From contig JACKPJ010000004.1 in assembly GCA_024233625.1 (NCBI GenBank), positions 62,001-126,000 of the forward strand: a stretch of DNA of 64,000 nt, read 5' to 3'. Source of the DNA: Deltaproteobacteria bacterium. Its GTDB lineage: Bacteria; UBA10199; DSSB01. The notes beneath the pieces are model-generated. The model was given only the letters and a program-made list of their open reading frames with translations, ran no database searches and was not told the origin of the DNA. Position 1 is the stretch's first letter. Each line of letters begins with the position of its first letter. Below are positions 17,406 through 26,110 of the stretch, piece by piece. The position numbers and the translations under genes are program-made.

Positions 17406-18191
17406 ATGAATATTAATGATGTCATAAAAAGTGTTAAAGATATCTTTAAAAAAGCGGGACCCAATCGTGATATCCGAGAATTGATGGTGCGGTCAGCCGA
17501 AAACCCCAAAGACATGCGTCTCAAACTCGAGATCGGGAAACTCTATTTTAAAAAGAAGGATTTGCGTAACGCCATTGCCCACTATCGTGAGGTGGCCGAA
17601 AATTATATTGAAGATGAGTTTTTCCTTAAGGCCATTGCGGTTTATAAAGAGATTTTAAAATATTCACCCTCTTCGGTTGAATTTAACGAGAAGCTGGGAG
17701 ACCTCTTTACAAAGCTAGAAATGGGAAGTGACGCGGCTCAACAATATCAAATTGCGCTTTATTATTACCGCAGTCACAAACAAACAGAAGATGCTTTGCG
17801 AATTGCAAAAAAACTTTGTGAGGCAGAACCCGACCGTCATGCTCACCGAGTGCGTCTGGCTGAGCTGATGATGAATTCTGGTGACGAAGAAGCGGCAATT
17901 CAAGAGTTTGAAAAATTAGCCGAAAAACTTTCTGGAAAAAAAGATCAGCTCAAGAGTTATGCCGAAGTGTTGGAAAAGCTTCTTGTCAAAAAGAAACAAA
18001 CTAAAGAGCAAAATCATGAAATACTGCAAAAACTTTGTCGAGTCTACCTTGAGCTCAATGATCCGGATCGGGTATTAACCCGGTTAGAGCGCTTAAAAAT
18101 CAACCGTGAAGCTCCTTTTGATGCGCTTTATCAAGAGGCAAAAGAGCTTAAATCAAAAAATCAACTAGCCAAAGAGGCTCAATCCGAATAG
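17406..18191 (+). CDS. Tetratricopeptide-repeat protein
   Basis: A 261-residue soluble protein built mostly of TPR-like helix pairs: LEIGKLYFKKKDLRNAIAHY (~40-60), AIAVYKEILKYSPSS (~78-92), GDLFTKLEMGSDAAQQYQIA (~98-117) and later units to ~215, then a charged tail. It has no signal peptide. It sits between aroQ and hisS on the same strand. TPRs scaffold protein complexes; its partner is unknown. Similar short TPR genes near hisS occur in deltaproteobacterial-type genomes, but I could not check this. Confidence 0.8.
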   Translation: MNINDVIKSVKDIFKKAGPNRDIRELMVRSAENPKDMRLKLEIGKLYFKKKDLRNAIAHYREVAENYIEDEFFLKAIAVYKEILKYSPSSVEFNEKLGDLFTKLEMGSDAAQQYQIALYYYRSHKQTEDALRIAKKLCEAEPDRHAHRVRLAELMMNSGDEEAAIQEFEKLAEKLSGKKDQLKSYAEVLEKLLVKKKQTKEQNHEILQKLCRVYLELNDPDRVLTRLERLKINREAPFDALYQEAKELKSKNQLAKEAQSE

Positions 18192-18237
18192 TGTTCCAAC
18201 ACTTTCTCTAAATTCATTCATTGAGCAGGAAAATAAA

Positions 18238-19503
18238 ATGAGTCAAAAAATTCGAGCCATCAAGGGGATGGAAGATCTCTTTGAGGAACAGTCTGTAAAA
18301 ATTTGGCAAAGGGTAGAATCCGAAGCGCGTTGTCTTTTTGAAGCCGCAGGCTTTCAGGAAATCCGCACTCCGATTGTCGAAGAAACAGCCTTGTTTGAAA
18401 GAGGCGTGGGCGAGACGACCGAGATCGTCGAAAAAGAGATGTACACCTTTTTAGATCGCAACGATAAAAGTCTTTCTCTTCGGCCCGAAGGGACGGCCTC
18501 TGTGGTGCGAGCTTTTATTGAGCACTTTACGGATCACCAGGTTCAGGAAGGCCGTTTTTATTATATCGGTCCGATGTTTCGTTACGAAAATCCACAAAAA
18601 GGGCGCTATCGGCAGTTTCATCAAATTGGACTGGAGTGTTTTGGTCAGGATCATCCGGGGTTGGATGCCGAAATGATTTTTCTCCTCGATCAATTTTTAC
18701 GCTGTCTAAATGTCCATGATTTTGAATTGAAGATCAACTCGCTGGGAAGCTCCGAATGCCGTCAGGCTTATTTGGCGGCCTTAAAAGAGTATTTTAGTGA
18801 GCATCGTTTTCAACTTGGAGAGGAAGACCAACGTCGTTTGGAACGCAATCCTCTTCGCATTTTGGACAGCAAAGATCCGACGAGTCAAACTGTGATCGAG
18901 GGCGCGCCTCATCTGAGAGATTTTTTATCGGAAGAAACACAAACGCATTTTTTGGCCGTTCAGGAATTTCTCAAAAATTTGGGAGTGCCTTTTACCGTGG
19001 ACTCTCGCATGGTTCGGGGACTTGATTATTATGAGAAAACCGTCTTTGAATTTGTCAGTACCGAATTGGGTGCACAAAATTCGATTGCCGGAGGAGGGCG
19101 TTACAATCGTTTGGTCAAGTCTTTGGGAGGCCCGGTGGTTCCCGCCGTTGGTTTTGCTTTGGGAATGGAGCGTTTGACTTCTTTACTTTCTGCTGAAAAA
19201 CTCGGGCTCAAAAATTTGCCCAAGGTATTTTTTGCTGCCTTGGATGAAGACTCCGAAAAATACTTTGCTTCAAAGCTTCCTGAGATTCGTCAGCTCAATG
19301 CAATGACAATGGTAGATTGGGGAAGCACTTCTCTTAAAAGCAAGATGAAACGGGCAGCACGTTGGGGCGCTCAGTGGGTGCTGCTTTCGGGCGAGTCCGA
19401 ACGCGAAAAATCGGTCGTGGTGGTCCGTGATATGGAATCGAGTTCTCAAGAAGAAGTTCCTGCTCATGACATGATCGATTTTTTGCAAAAGAAATTTTCT
19501 TAG
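18238..19503 (+). CDS. hisS: Histidyl-tRNA synthetase
   Basis: A 421-residue class II aminoacyl-tRNA synthetase of standard length. Motif 1 is around RTPIVEETALFERGVGETT. Motif 2 is FRYENPQKGRYRQFHQIGLE. The His-specific motifs RGLDYYEKTVFEF and GGGRYNRLV, and motif 3 AVGFALGMERL, are all intact. The anticodon-binding alpha/beta domain spans ~330-421. An ATG follows a GAGCAGG ribosome site. Confidence 0.97.
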   Translation: MSQKIRAIKGMEDLFEEQSVKIWQRVESEARCLFEAAGFQEIRTPIVEETALFERGVGETTEIVEKEMYTFLDRNDKSLSLRPEGTASVVRAFIEHFTDHQVQEGRFYYIGPMFRYENPQKGRYRQFHQIGLECFGQDHPGLDAEMIFLLDQFLRCLNVHDFELKINSLGSSECRQAYLAALKEYFSEHRFQLGEEDQRRLERNPLRILDSKDPTSQTVIEGAPHLRDFLSEETQTHFLAVQEFLKNLGVPFTVDSRMVRGLDYYEKTVFEFVSTELGAQNSIAGGGRYNRLVKSLGGPVVPAVGFALGMERLTSLLSAEKLGLKNLPKVFFAALDEDSEKYFASKLPEIRQLNAMTMVDWGSTSLKSKMKRAARWGAQWVLLSGESEREKSVVVVRDMESSSQEEVPAHDMIDFLQKKFS

Positions 19504-19576
19504 ACTTTTTGAAATTTTAGTGGAAGAGATAAAGCCATCAATCGTTTTAAAATAAGCGAATACCAAGGAGTTCACA

Positions 19577-19693
19577 ATGGGTGCAAAATTGAGTCGGGTA
19601 CTCTATTTTATGAAGCAAGCGGTTTACTATCCCCTGACCGTCATTGCCATTGCGGTGATTTTTATTCAAAATAGGATGTGGAAATGTCGATAA
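19577..19693 (+). CDS. 38-residue single-pass membrane protein (small ORF)
   Basis: ATG 19577 is preceded by AAGGAG with ideal spacing (19565-19570). The frame encodes MGAKLSRVLYFMKQAV..., then a hydrophobic stretch YYPLTVIAIAVIFIQ and a basic end MWKCR. The TAA overlaps the glycosyltransferase start region by 10 bp, so translation is probably coupled. Basic flanks and a single hydrophobic helix suggest an inner-membrane micropeptide. It may help membrane association of the glycosyltransferase, but that is inference. Confidence 0.6.
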   Translation: MGAKLSRVLYFMKQAVYYPLTVIAIAVIFIQNRMWKCR

Positions 19694-20832
19694 AGAAGAT
19701 TGGCATTGTCGCCGAATATTTTTATCCTCATCTGGGTGGAATCAGTGATCATATTTTTTTCTTTTCCCAAGAATTACTCAAACGCGGTTATGACGTCACC
19801 ATTTTAACTGGTCATCAGGGGCAAGAAAATCCGATTAAACTTCCCGAAAAACTACGGGTGATTCGCTTGGGTAAAAGTTATCCGATTCATTCGGCCGGTT
19901 CGACTTGCAAGGTCACACTCGGTTTAGGTTTGGGAAAACGCATTCGCCAAGTTTTAAAAGACGAAAAATTCGATATTCTTCATTTGCAATCTCCCACCGA
20001 TGTCACTCTGCAATTGATGTTTTTAAAATACACCAATACCGTTACCATTGGGACTTTGCATTCCTACTTTAATTTTGTGCCTTACTTTAAAGTCTTTCAA
20101 AAGTTGATTCAGAGTTATATCGATAAACTCGATGGAATTATTTCGGTGAGTCATGCCTGTATTGAAGCCATGGAAAGATATTTTAAAGTTCAATATCAAA
20201 TTATTCCCAACGGAATCGACATTGATTTTTTTGCGCAAAAAGCTCCTCCGGTTGAGGAACTCAAATCCGATCATAAAAATATTTTCTTTTTGGCACGACT
20301 CGAACCCCGCAATGGTTTGGATTGTTTAATTGAAGCCATGCCTCGAGTTTTGGAAAAAGTTCCCAATGCCCGATTAATTGTGGCTGGAGATGGTCCCTTG
20401 CGCAAGTCTTGTGAAAAAAAATCCGGTGAGCTTTTGGGTAAAAACATTGTTTTTGTTGGGCCCATTTTTGAAACCCGTCCCAACTATTTTGCAACGAGTG
20501 ACGTCTTTTGTTATCCCGCGCATCACGCGACTTTTGGGATTACCTTGCTGGAGGCCATGGCAGCCAGGAAGCCTGTTGTGGCCATGGATAATCCGGGCTT
20601 TCGTCAAGTGGTCACATCGGGCGTCAACGGAATTTTAACCAAAATGCATGACAGCAATGCATTGGCCGATGGGCTGATTCAGGTTCTGACGGATGAAGCA
20701 TTGTCCCAACGATTAGTCAAAAACGGTTGGGAGCATGTGCAAAATTTTTCCTGGGAACGCGTGACCGATCAAATTTTGGATTTTTATCAAAAAACTTATG
20801 AAAAATATCATGCAAAAAAACTCAGTGCTTAG
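19684..20832 (+). CDS. GT4-family glycosyltransferase
   Basis: A 382-residue GT-B glycosyltransferase (started at ATG 19684 after AGGA; a GTG at 19678 is in frame). The N-terminal acceptor domain has IVAEYFYPHLGGISDHI and ILHLQSPTDV. The C-terminal donor domain has IFFLARLEPRNGLDCLIEAM, VAGDGPL and the GT4 EX7E-type stretch with FGITLLEAMAARKPVVA. It resembles phosphatidylinositol mannosyltransferase-type enzymes that transfer a sugar from a nucleotide donor to a membrane lipid. It precedes a UPF0104 membrane protein by 21 bp, a pairing typical of glycolipid or envelope assembly. Donor and acceptor are unknown. Confidence 0.9.
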   Translation: MSIKKIGIVAEYFYPHLGGISDHIFFFSQELLKRGYDVTILTGHQGQENPIKLPEKLRVIRLGKSYPIHSAGSTCKVTLGLGLGKRIRQVLKDEKFDILHLQSPTDVTLQLMFLKYTNTVTIGTLHSYFNFVPYFKVFQKLIQSYIDKLDGIISVSHACIEAMERYFKVQYQIIPNGIDIDFFAQKAPPVEELKSDHKNIFFLARLEPRNGLDCLIEAMPRVLEKVPNARLIVAGDGPLRKSCEKKSGELLGKNIVFVGPIFETRPNYFATSDVFCYPAHHATFGITLLEAMAARKPVVAMDNPGFRQVVTSGVNGILTKMHDSNALADGLIQVLTDEALSQRLVKNGWEHVQNFSWERVTDQILDFYQKTYEKYHAKKLSA

Positions 20833-20853
20833 AGTTTTTAAAAATTAATTTTT

Positions 20854-21879
20854 ATGCAAAAACTCCTTCAAAACAAAAAACTACTCATCCTGCTGGCGAG
20901 CTTTCTCGTTTTGGGAATTTTCTCTTTTATATTTTTCTCAAAATTTGATTGGGAAACTTTTTGGAACAGTTTTCAAGGGATCAAAATTGAGTACTTCCTT
21001 TTGGCATGTGCGGCAACCGTGGGAATTATTCTCGTCAAGGCCTATCAAATTCGAATTTACTTGCCCAAAGACAAGAAGGTATCGGTCAAAAAACTTTTTG
21101 AAGATGTCTCGATGTTGTTGATGTCCGTTAACTTGATACCGTTATGGGGAGGACATGCTTTATTTGTTTACCTTTTAGGAAGCCATAAAAAAGTCGGAAA
21201 AACTTTGGCTTTTTCTGTGATCACGATGGATCAAGTTTTGGATGGATTTGGAAAGCTGGCTGTTTTTTTGGCGGTATCATTGATGGTTCCATTGCCGCCG
21301 ATGCTCAAGGATGGTTTGTTTGCATTGATTTTACTGGTGACCATTCCCTATCTGATTATGCTCTTCGTTGCTTATAAATATCGCAATCTCAAAATGGAAG
21401 ATCTCAAACCAGTCTCGGGTTTTAAACAAAAGGTTGGTCGTGCTTTCACAAAATGGGCCTTCAACCTTCATGCAATTCGAGACTTTAGAAAAGTTTATCC
21501 CATCATTTTTATTGCCGTCCTGATGAGGGGCTTTGAGGCCCTGGCCGTCTTTTGGGTCCAAAAAGGATTCGGTCTCGAACTGCCTTATTATGCTTCCATC
21601 TTTGTTGTGGCTGCTTTTAGTTTTGCAACGACGATTCCTTCGGTGACTCCTGCCAGAACGGGTGTGTTCGAAGGCGCTGTCATCAGTGCCTACCATTTTT
21701 TAGGAATCCCCACCGAAAAGGCCATGGCCCTGGCACTGATTGTCCATGTGGTGCATACACTTCCTTTTGTAGTGACCGGTTATTTAGTGTCTTTAAAATT
21801 GGGATTCAACCGTAAGAAATTTCAACTGGCACAAGAGGCGGAGGTGGCTTTAACCCTTCCTATTCCTGAGGAATTGTGA
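20854..21879 (+). CDS. UPF0104 / lysylphosphatidylglycerol synthase TM-region (AglD-like) membrane protein
   Basis: A 341-residue polytopic protein with seven to eight hydrophobic segments. The family pattern is visible: GIKIEYFLLACAATVGIILVKAY, MSVNLIPLWGGHALFVYLLG, VITMDQVLDGFGKLAVFL and TIPSVTPARTGVFEGAVIS, then a last segment near ALALIVHVVHTLPF. Members are proposed flippases or synthases in lipid-linked envelope pathways. It is in an operon with the GT4 gene. It converges with the phosphopantetheinyl transferase gene. Confidence 0.85.
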   Translation: MQKLLQNKKLLILLASFLVLGIFSFIFFSKFDWETFWNSFQGIKIEYFLLACAATVGIILVKAYQIRIYLPKDKKVSVKKLFEDVSMLLMSVNLIPLWGGHALFVYLLGSHKKVGKTLAFSVITMDQVLDGFGKLAVFLAVSLMVPLPPMLKDGLFALILLVTIPYLIMLFVAYKYRNLKMEDLKPVSGFKQKVGRAFTKWAFNLHAIRDFRKVYPIIFIAVLMRGFEALAVFWVQKGFGLELPYYASIFVVAAFSFATTIPSVTPARTGVFEGAVISAYHFLGIPTEKAMALALIVHVVHTLPFVVTGYLVSLKLGFNRKKFQLAQEAEVALTLPIPEEL

Positions 21880-21937
21880 TGAGAGCTTGACGCGATTTTT
21901 TCGATGGGCCAATATCAAAATATAGACTGCGTTCTTG

Positions 21938-22651
21938 TCAAAAATCAAATTGAAAAAAAACAAGTTTTGGGTTGGAAGATTGTGTTGCCAAACTGGCCAC
22001 ATATTTTTCATCTTGTATTGAAAAAAAATATAATGACCAGTCTTTAAAAATGCCTTCTTCAAAATGAATGACTTTATCTTGATCTTTAAAAGGAATGATC
22101 ACTTGATCAATGCCTAATTCTAAGCCTTCTCCATTGCCTTTCATCAATGCCTCTTTTGCAGTCCACAATTGATAGGCCAGTCTTTCTCTTTGCGCTTGAG
22201 GAGTGTTTTCTATAAGTTCTTTTTCACTTTCAGCAAAATACCGTTGAGCAATTTTTTTGATGGAACGTTTAGGATTTAAAAACTCGAGGTCGATACCGAT
22301 TTCAAAGTTTTGGCAAAAAGCAAAAACGGCTCGTTCATGAGAATGTGAAAGATTAAAGTGGAACGCTTTGTCCGGGACAAAAGGTTTTCCTTTTTCTTGT
22401 CTTAAAATTTCAATTTGTGAAAAGTCCCTTTTTAAATAACGGCTCAATAAAAAACGCAAAGGTCCCCGACTTAAAAGAAACTCTTTCTTCTTTTTTGCAG
22501 TGGGAGAGTCCTGATAAAGTTTTTGTTCCTCCATCGTTAAATAGGAAAAGATTTTTTGAACCCAGGTAGGGTCTTCTGAAAATTCAAGCTCCCAGACATG
22601 AACTTCATCATTTGCCAAATTGAATTTTGTTAATTGAAAATTGTCCGTCAT
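21938..22651 (-). CDS. 4'-phosphopantetheinyl transferase (Sfp/Gsp type)
   Basis: A 237-residue transferase that moves phosphopantetheine from CoA to carrier-protein serines. The family motifs are in order: RGPLRFLLSRYL, FNLSHSHERAVFAF, IGIDLEFLNPKRS with the Mg2+-binding Asp and Glu, and LWTAKEALMKGNGEG. Sfp-type length and motifs point to secondary-metabolite or fatty-acid carrier proteins and away from the short AcpS type. It starts 9 bp after meaB and is the last gene of that run. No PKS or NRPS is in the window, but a type II thioesterase is (34903). Confidence 0.9.
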   Translation of the reverse strand: MTDNFQLTKFNLANDEVHVWELEFSEDPTWVQKIFSYLTMEEQKLYQDSPTAKKKKEFLLSRGPLRFLLSRYLKRDFSQIEILRQEKGKPFVPDKAFHFNLSHSHERAVFAFCQNFEIGIDLEFLNPKRSIKKIAQRYFAESEKELIENTPQAQRERLAYQLWTAKEALMKGNGEGLELGIDQVIIPFKDQDKVIHFEEGIFKDWSLYFFSIQDEKYVASLATQSSNPKLVFFQFDF

Positions 22652-22660
22652 GTTTTTAAG

Positions 22661-23599
22661 CTATTCGTTTAAAAAAGAATGAATGAACTTGATTTGTGCC
22701 TGATCGAAAGATTGCGTTATTTGCATGAGTGCAGCAGCACCTCCCATTTTCTCCTTCAAAAATTGGAGCCCCCAACGGCCGTATTCTTCCTTGACCCACT
22801 GCCTAAAAAAATGAACTTCCTTTTCGTGCAAAGAACTATGAGACCTCTCACGTGAGGAGAGGAGTTCACTGACAAAGTCATCAAGGCCAAAGCCCGTTCG
22901 GACGCTAGTTTGCAAAATTTTGATTTCGTTTTCGGCAGGTCGCACAAAAGCCAGAGAGGCCTTGAGGGCATGATAACTTTGCCGAGCGGCCTTGGTCTCA
23001 TCACATTTATTCATGACAAAAGCATGAGGGATTTCCATGATGCCGGCTTTCATGAATTGAATTTGGTCTCCGGCCATGGGTTGTAAAATTAAAAAAACTT
23101 CATCGGCTAAATTTTTGATCTCGATTTCGTTTTGACCAATGCCGACGGTTTCGATGATGATGAAGTCAAATAAATAGTGGAGCAATCGGCAGACCTGAAA
23201 AGTCGTTGGGCTGATGCCGCCCAGTGCTCCTGCCGAAGACTGACTGCGAAAAAAAAGTCTTGTTTCAGAAAGAGGAAAACGCACTCGAGTGCGATCTCCC
23301 AATAGTGCGCCACCGGAGACTTCACTCGAAGGGTCCACGGCCAAAACCGCTACCGAGAGTTTACTTTCTGTTTGAATCAGACGAGGAGCGATCTCTCCGA
23401 TGAGTGAAGATTTTCCAGCACCCGGAGTTCCCGTGAAGCCTAAAAAAATTCCCGATCTTGCCAGGGGAGAAGCCTTAATTTTTTTCATTGCCTCGGCACG
23501 TTGCAAGGCTGTTTCCGAACGTGTGTCTTCAAAAAGTGTGATCAATCTGGCGATCGAAAACTTGTCTTGCTCTAGTGCTTTTTCAATGAGTGTCTTCAT
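22661..23599 (-). CDS. meaB: MeaB/ArgK-family G3E GTPase chaperone, copy 1
   Basis: A 312-residue GTPase that loads and protects adenosylcobalamin on B12-dependent acyl-CoA mutases. The Walker A loop GFTGTPGAGKSS, AVLAVDPSSEVSGGALLGDR (switch I), IIIETVGIGQNE (switch II) and VMNKCDE (base recognition) are present. It lies 293 bp downstream of the ecm-type mutase on the same strand, with structured element B between them. Its own promoter region carries three TGCGTCATAA copies. There is no Shine-Dalgarno, and a TTGAAC-16-TATGAC promoter would leave an almost leaderless mRNA. Confidence 0.9.
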   Translation of the reverse strand: MKTLIEKALEQDKFSIARLITLFEDTRSETALQRAEAMKKIKASPLARSGIFLGFTGTPGAGKSSLIGEIAPRLIQTESKLSVAVLAVDPSSEVSGGALLGDRTRVRFPLSETRLFFRSQSSAGALGGISPTTFQVCRLLHYLFDFIIIETVGIGQNEIEIKNLADEVFLILQPMAGDQIQFMKAGIMEIPHAFVMNKCDETKAARQSYHALKASLAFVRPAENEIKILQTSVRTGFGLDDFVSELLSSRERSHSSLHEKEVHFFRQWVKEEYGRWGLQFLKEKMGGAAALMQITQSFDQAQIKFIHSFLNE

Positions 23600-23605
23600 T
23601 TGTTT

Positions 23606-23680
23606 TGCGTCATAACATGCGTCATAAAAAGTTCAAAAAATAGGGATTTTTTTAATATTTTTGTTCTTTTTGCGTCATAA
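23606..23680. promoter_or_regulatory. Triple TGCGTCATAA repeat in the meaB promoter
   Basis: The ten-base word TGCGTCATAA occurs at 23606-23615, 23618-23627 and 23671-23680, same orientation. On the minus strand, TTGAAC (23636-23631) and TATGAC (23614-23609), 16 bases apart, form a plausible promoter; the first repeat overlaps its -10 box and the second lies in its spacer. This arrangement suggests regulator binding sites. Confidence 0.45.
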
Positions 23681-23694
23681 ACTGCGTTAATTTT

Positions 23695-23846
23695 AAACTC
23701 AGTGACCGTATCGAATTTTTCACTTTCTGGCCCGCGGTTCACGCGTCCCCGCAGGGCCAGGCTGATAAAATTCTAAGATAGGCTTAGGCTGTTAAAGCTA
23801 AGAATTTTATCAAAGCCGTTCAAAAATCGATGCGGTCACTGGGTTT
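23695..23846 (+). repeat. Dispersed cloverleaf-like structured element, copy B
   Basis: Outer arms 23695-23720 and 23822-23846 pair with one gap and two differences, both compatible with G-U pairing in RNA (AAACTCAGTGACCG opposite CGGTCACTGGGTTT). The core, 23721-23821, begins CACTTTCTGGCCC and ends CAAAGCCGTTC. Relative to copies A and C, stem 2 reads GATAAAATTCT / AGAATTTTATC in place of GATGAAATTCT / AGAATTTCATC, a compensated change. The upper part of stem 1 is GCGG/CCGC with the same bulged A. It lies between the ecm-type gene and meaB. Confidence 0.9.
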
Positions 23847-23892
23847 ATTCTATGTTCAAAATGACTCGATTTTAAAAAGGCCTCTTTAAAAT

Positions 23893-25932
23893 CTAAGCCG
23901 CAATTTTTTTCCCACTTTCGACAATATTCATGATTTGTTCCATGATATCGATCAGTTCAAAATCAGCAGGAGTAAAGACCTTTTGAATGCCTTTTTCGAG
24001 TAAAACCTTTTCGTCTTCTTTGGGAATGATGCCGCCAAAGACCACAGGAATATGTTCAAAAGCACCTGCGGATTTGAGCTGTGCGATGATCTGATCGGCA
24101 AGTTCAAGATGAGAGCCGCTCAGGATCGAAACTCCGATGATGTCGGCAGATTCCTCGACAGCGCTTTGGACGATTTCTTCCGGAGTCAGACGAATTCCCG
24201 AATAGATCACGTCAAAGCCGGTATGTCTGGCGCTGACGGCAATGACTTCCGCGCCATTGGAGTGACCGTCCAGTCCGGGCTTGCCCACAACGATACGCGC
24301 GCGATGTCCGTGTTTTTTCTCAAACTCGTCGTTGCGTTGACGAAGAGCCGACACGCGTTCGTTTTCGAGTTGCAACTTTTGGCCTTCAATTCCGGTGACA
24401 GGTCGGTATTCGCCAAAGATCTCACGCAGAGCGTCGGCCCATTCACCAGTGGTGACTCGAGCCAGTGCACATTCGATGCTAGCCTCCATCATATTCTTGC
24501 CTTCTTGGGCTGCTTTTTTGAGTTCTGCCAAGGCCTTTTCGGCACGGTCCGAATCGCGTTTTTGCTTCGTGGCTTCCAGTTGTTCTAGGGTCCAGGCGGC
24601 TGATTTTGCATCGACTTTAAAGATACCTCCGTCTTCACCTTGCAGTAGAGGGGAGGGGATGGCTTCGGTCCATTTGTTCAGACCGACGACGATTTGTTCA
24701 CCGTCGTTGATGCGGCTCATGCGTTCGGACATTGATTTGACGAGAGCTGATTTCATATAGCCGGATTCGACGGCAGAACGTACACCGCCCATTTCTAAAA
24801 TCTTGTCAATTTCGGCTTTGGCTTGAGTTTTCAGTTCTTCCACTTTGGAGCTGATCACTTTGGAACCTTCAAAGATGTCGGGATATTCGAGCAGGTCGGT
24901 TTCGTAAGCTAAAATTTGTTGCAAGCGCAGAGACCACTGTTGATCCCAAGGACGTGGGAGGCTGAGAGCCTCGTTCCATGCGGGAAGTTGCAGAGCGCGG
25001 CAACGGGCATTGCGGCTCAGTGTGACGCCCAGAGCTTCGATTAAAATTCTCCAGGCGTTGTTTTCGGGTTGAGACTCGGTGAGGCCTAAAGAGTTGACCT
25101 GGACTCCATAGCGAAAACGACGGAACTTTGGATTTTGCACTCCATAACGTTCGCGCGTAATTTCTTCCCATAATTCATTAAAGGCGCGCATCTTACAGGT
25201 CTCTTCGATAAAACGAATGCCGGCATTGACAAAGAAACTGATGCGTCCCACCACGCGTTCGAATTGTTCCTGATCAAAAAGTCCGCGTTCCTTGATGAGA
25301 TCCAGGATGCCGATGGCATTGGCTAGGGCAAAAGCAAGTTCTTGTGCAGGAGTCGCCCCGGCTTCTTGTAAGTGATAGGAACAAATATTGGAGGCATTCC
25401 ATTTGGGAATGTTTTCGAGGCAATACTCGTACATCTCGGCGATGATGCGCAGGCTATGCTCGGGCGGAAAAATGTAAGTGCCACGAGCGAGGTATTCTTT
25501 GACGATGTCGTTTTGGGTAGTGCCTTGTAACAAGCTGATGTCGACACCGCGTTCGCGACCTAAGGCGATGTAAAGGGCCAGCAGCCACATGGAGGTCCCA
25601 TTGATGGTCATCGAGGTGTTCATTTTTTCGATCGGAATTTGCTCAAAGAGAACATGAAAGTCATCGAGAGAATTAATCGGTACACCGACCTTACCGATTT
25701 CGGGTTTGGCTAAAGAATGTTCGGAAGAATAGCCGCATTGCGTGGGCAGATCAAAAGCAATCGAAAGACCGGTTTGGCCTTTTTCCAGACCGGAACGGAA
25801 TAACTCATTGGTGGCTTGGGCATTGGTATGTCCACCGTAGGTTCTAAAAATCCAGGGGTGGTCTTTTGTCGCTTGATGGTTTTCGTCATAAAGTTGGTGA
25901 TCGAGTTTGGTATGAGTATCCTTTTGTGACAC
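23893..25932 (-). CDS. ecm: Ethylmalonyl-CoA mutase-type (MeaA) B12-dependent mutase
   Basis: A 679-residue single-chain adenosylcobalamin mutase. The N-terminal TIM-barrel domain reads PWIFRTYGGHTNAQATN, GQTGLSIAFDLPTQCGYSSE, NTSMTINGTSMWLLALY, CSYHLQEAGATPAQE and YGVQVNSLGLTE. The C-terminal cobalamin-binding domain contains the cobalt-ligating His in KPGLDGHSNGAEVI, then GVSILSGSH and GGIIP. These follow the MeaA/ethylmalonyl-CoA mutase pattern more closely than MutB. Tyr32 and Arg150 occupy the carboxylate-recognition positions, so a dicarboxylic acyl-CoA is expected. It is divergent from mutAB across 178 bp. No crotonyl-CoA carboxylase/reductase is in the window. Confidence 0.85.
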   Translation of the reverse strand: MSQKDTHTKLDHQLYDENHQATKDHPWIFRTYGGHTNAQATNELFRSGLEKGQTGLSIAFDLPTQCGYSSEHSLAKPEIGKVGVPINSLDDFHVLFEQIPIEKMNTSMTINGTSMWLLALYIALGRERGVDISLLQGTTQNDIVKEYLARGTYIFPPEHSLRIIAEMYEYCLENIPKWNASNICSYHLQEAGATPAQELAFALANAIGILDLIKERGLFDQEQFERVVGRISFFVNAGIRFIEETCKMRAFNELWEEITRERYGVQNPKFRRFRYGVQVNSLGLTESQPENNAWRILIEALGVTLSRNARCRALQLPAWNEALSLPRPWDQQWSLRLQQILAYETDLLEYPDIFEGSKVISSKVEELKTQAKAEIDKILEMGGVRSAVESGYMKSALVKSMSERMSRINDGEQIVVGLNKWTEAIPSPLLQGEDGGIFKVDAKSAAWTLEQLEATKQKRDSDRAEKALAELKKAAQEGKNMMEASIECALARVTTGEWADALREIFGEYRPVTGIEGQKLQLENERVSALRQRNDEFEKKHGHRARIVVGKPGLDGHSNGAEVIAVSARHTGFDVIYSGIRLTPEEIVQSAVEESADIIGVSILSGSHLELADQIIAQLKSAGAFEHIPVVFGGIIPKEDEKVLLEKGIQKVFTPADFELIDIMEQIMNIVESGKKIAA

Positions 25933-26110
25933 GTTTATCTCCTTTAATTACTTGTTTTGCTATCTATACTGAAAAGAGAGGGCCTGAAACAAGGCTTTTT
26001 TCTTTCACTTCATAAAAGCTACATAATATTGACAGTTTTGGTGGAAACAGTTTAGAGGAAAATGGTTATTTGTTAAGATTAATCAAAAATTCGATTGCTA
26101 GGAGCTTTGC

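Noticed and set aside
24052..24588. 178-codon plus-strand frame opposite the ecm-type mutase
   Set aside because: Lies entirely antisense to a strongly supported mutase gene, has no ribosome site, and is explained by codon bias of the opposite strand.
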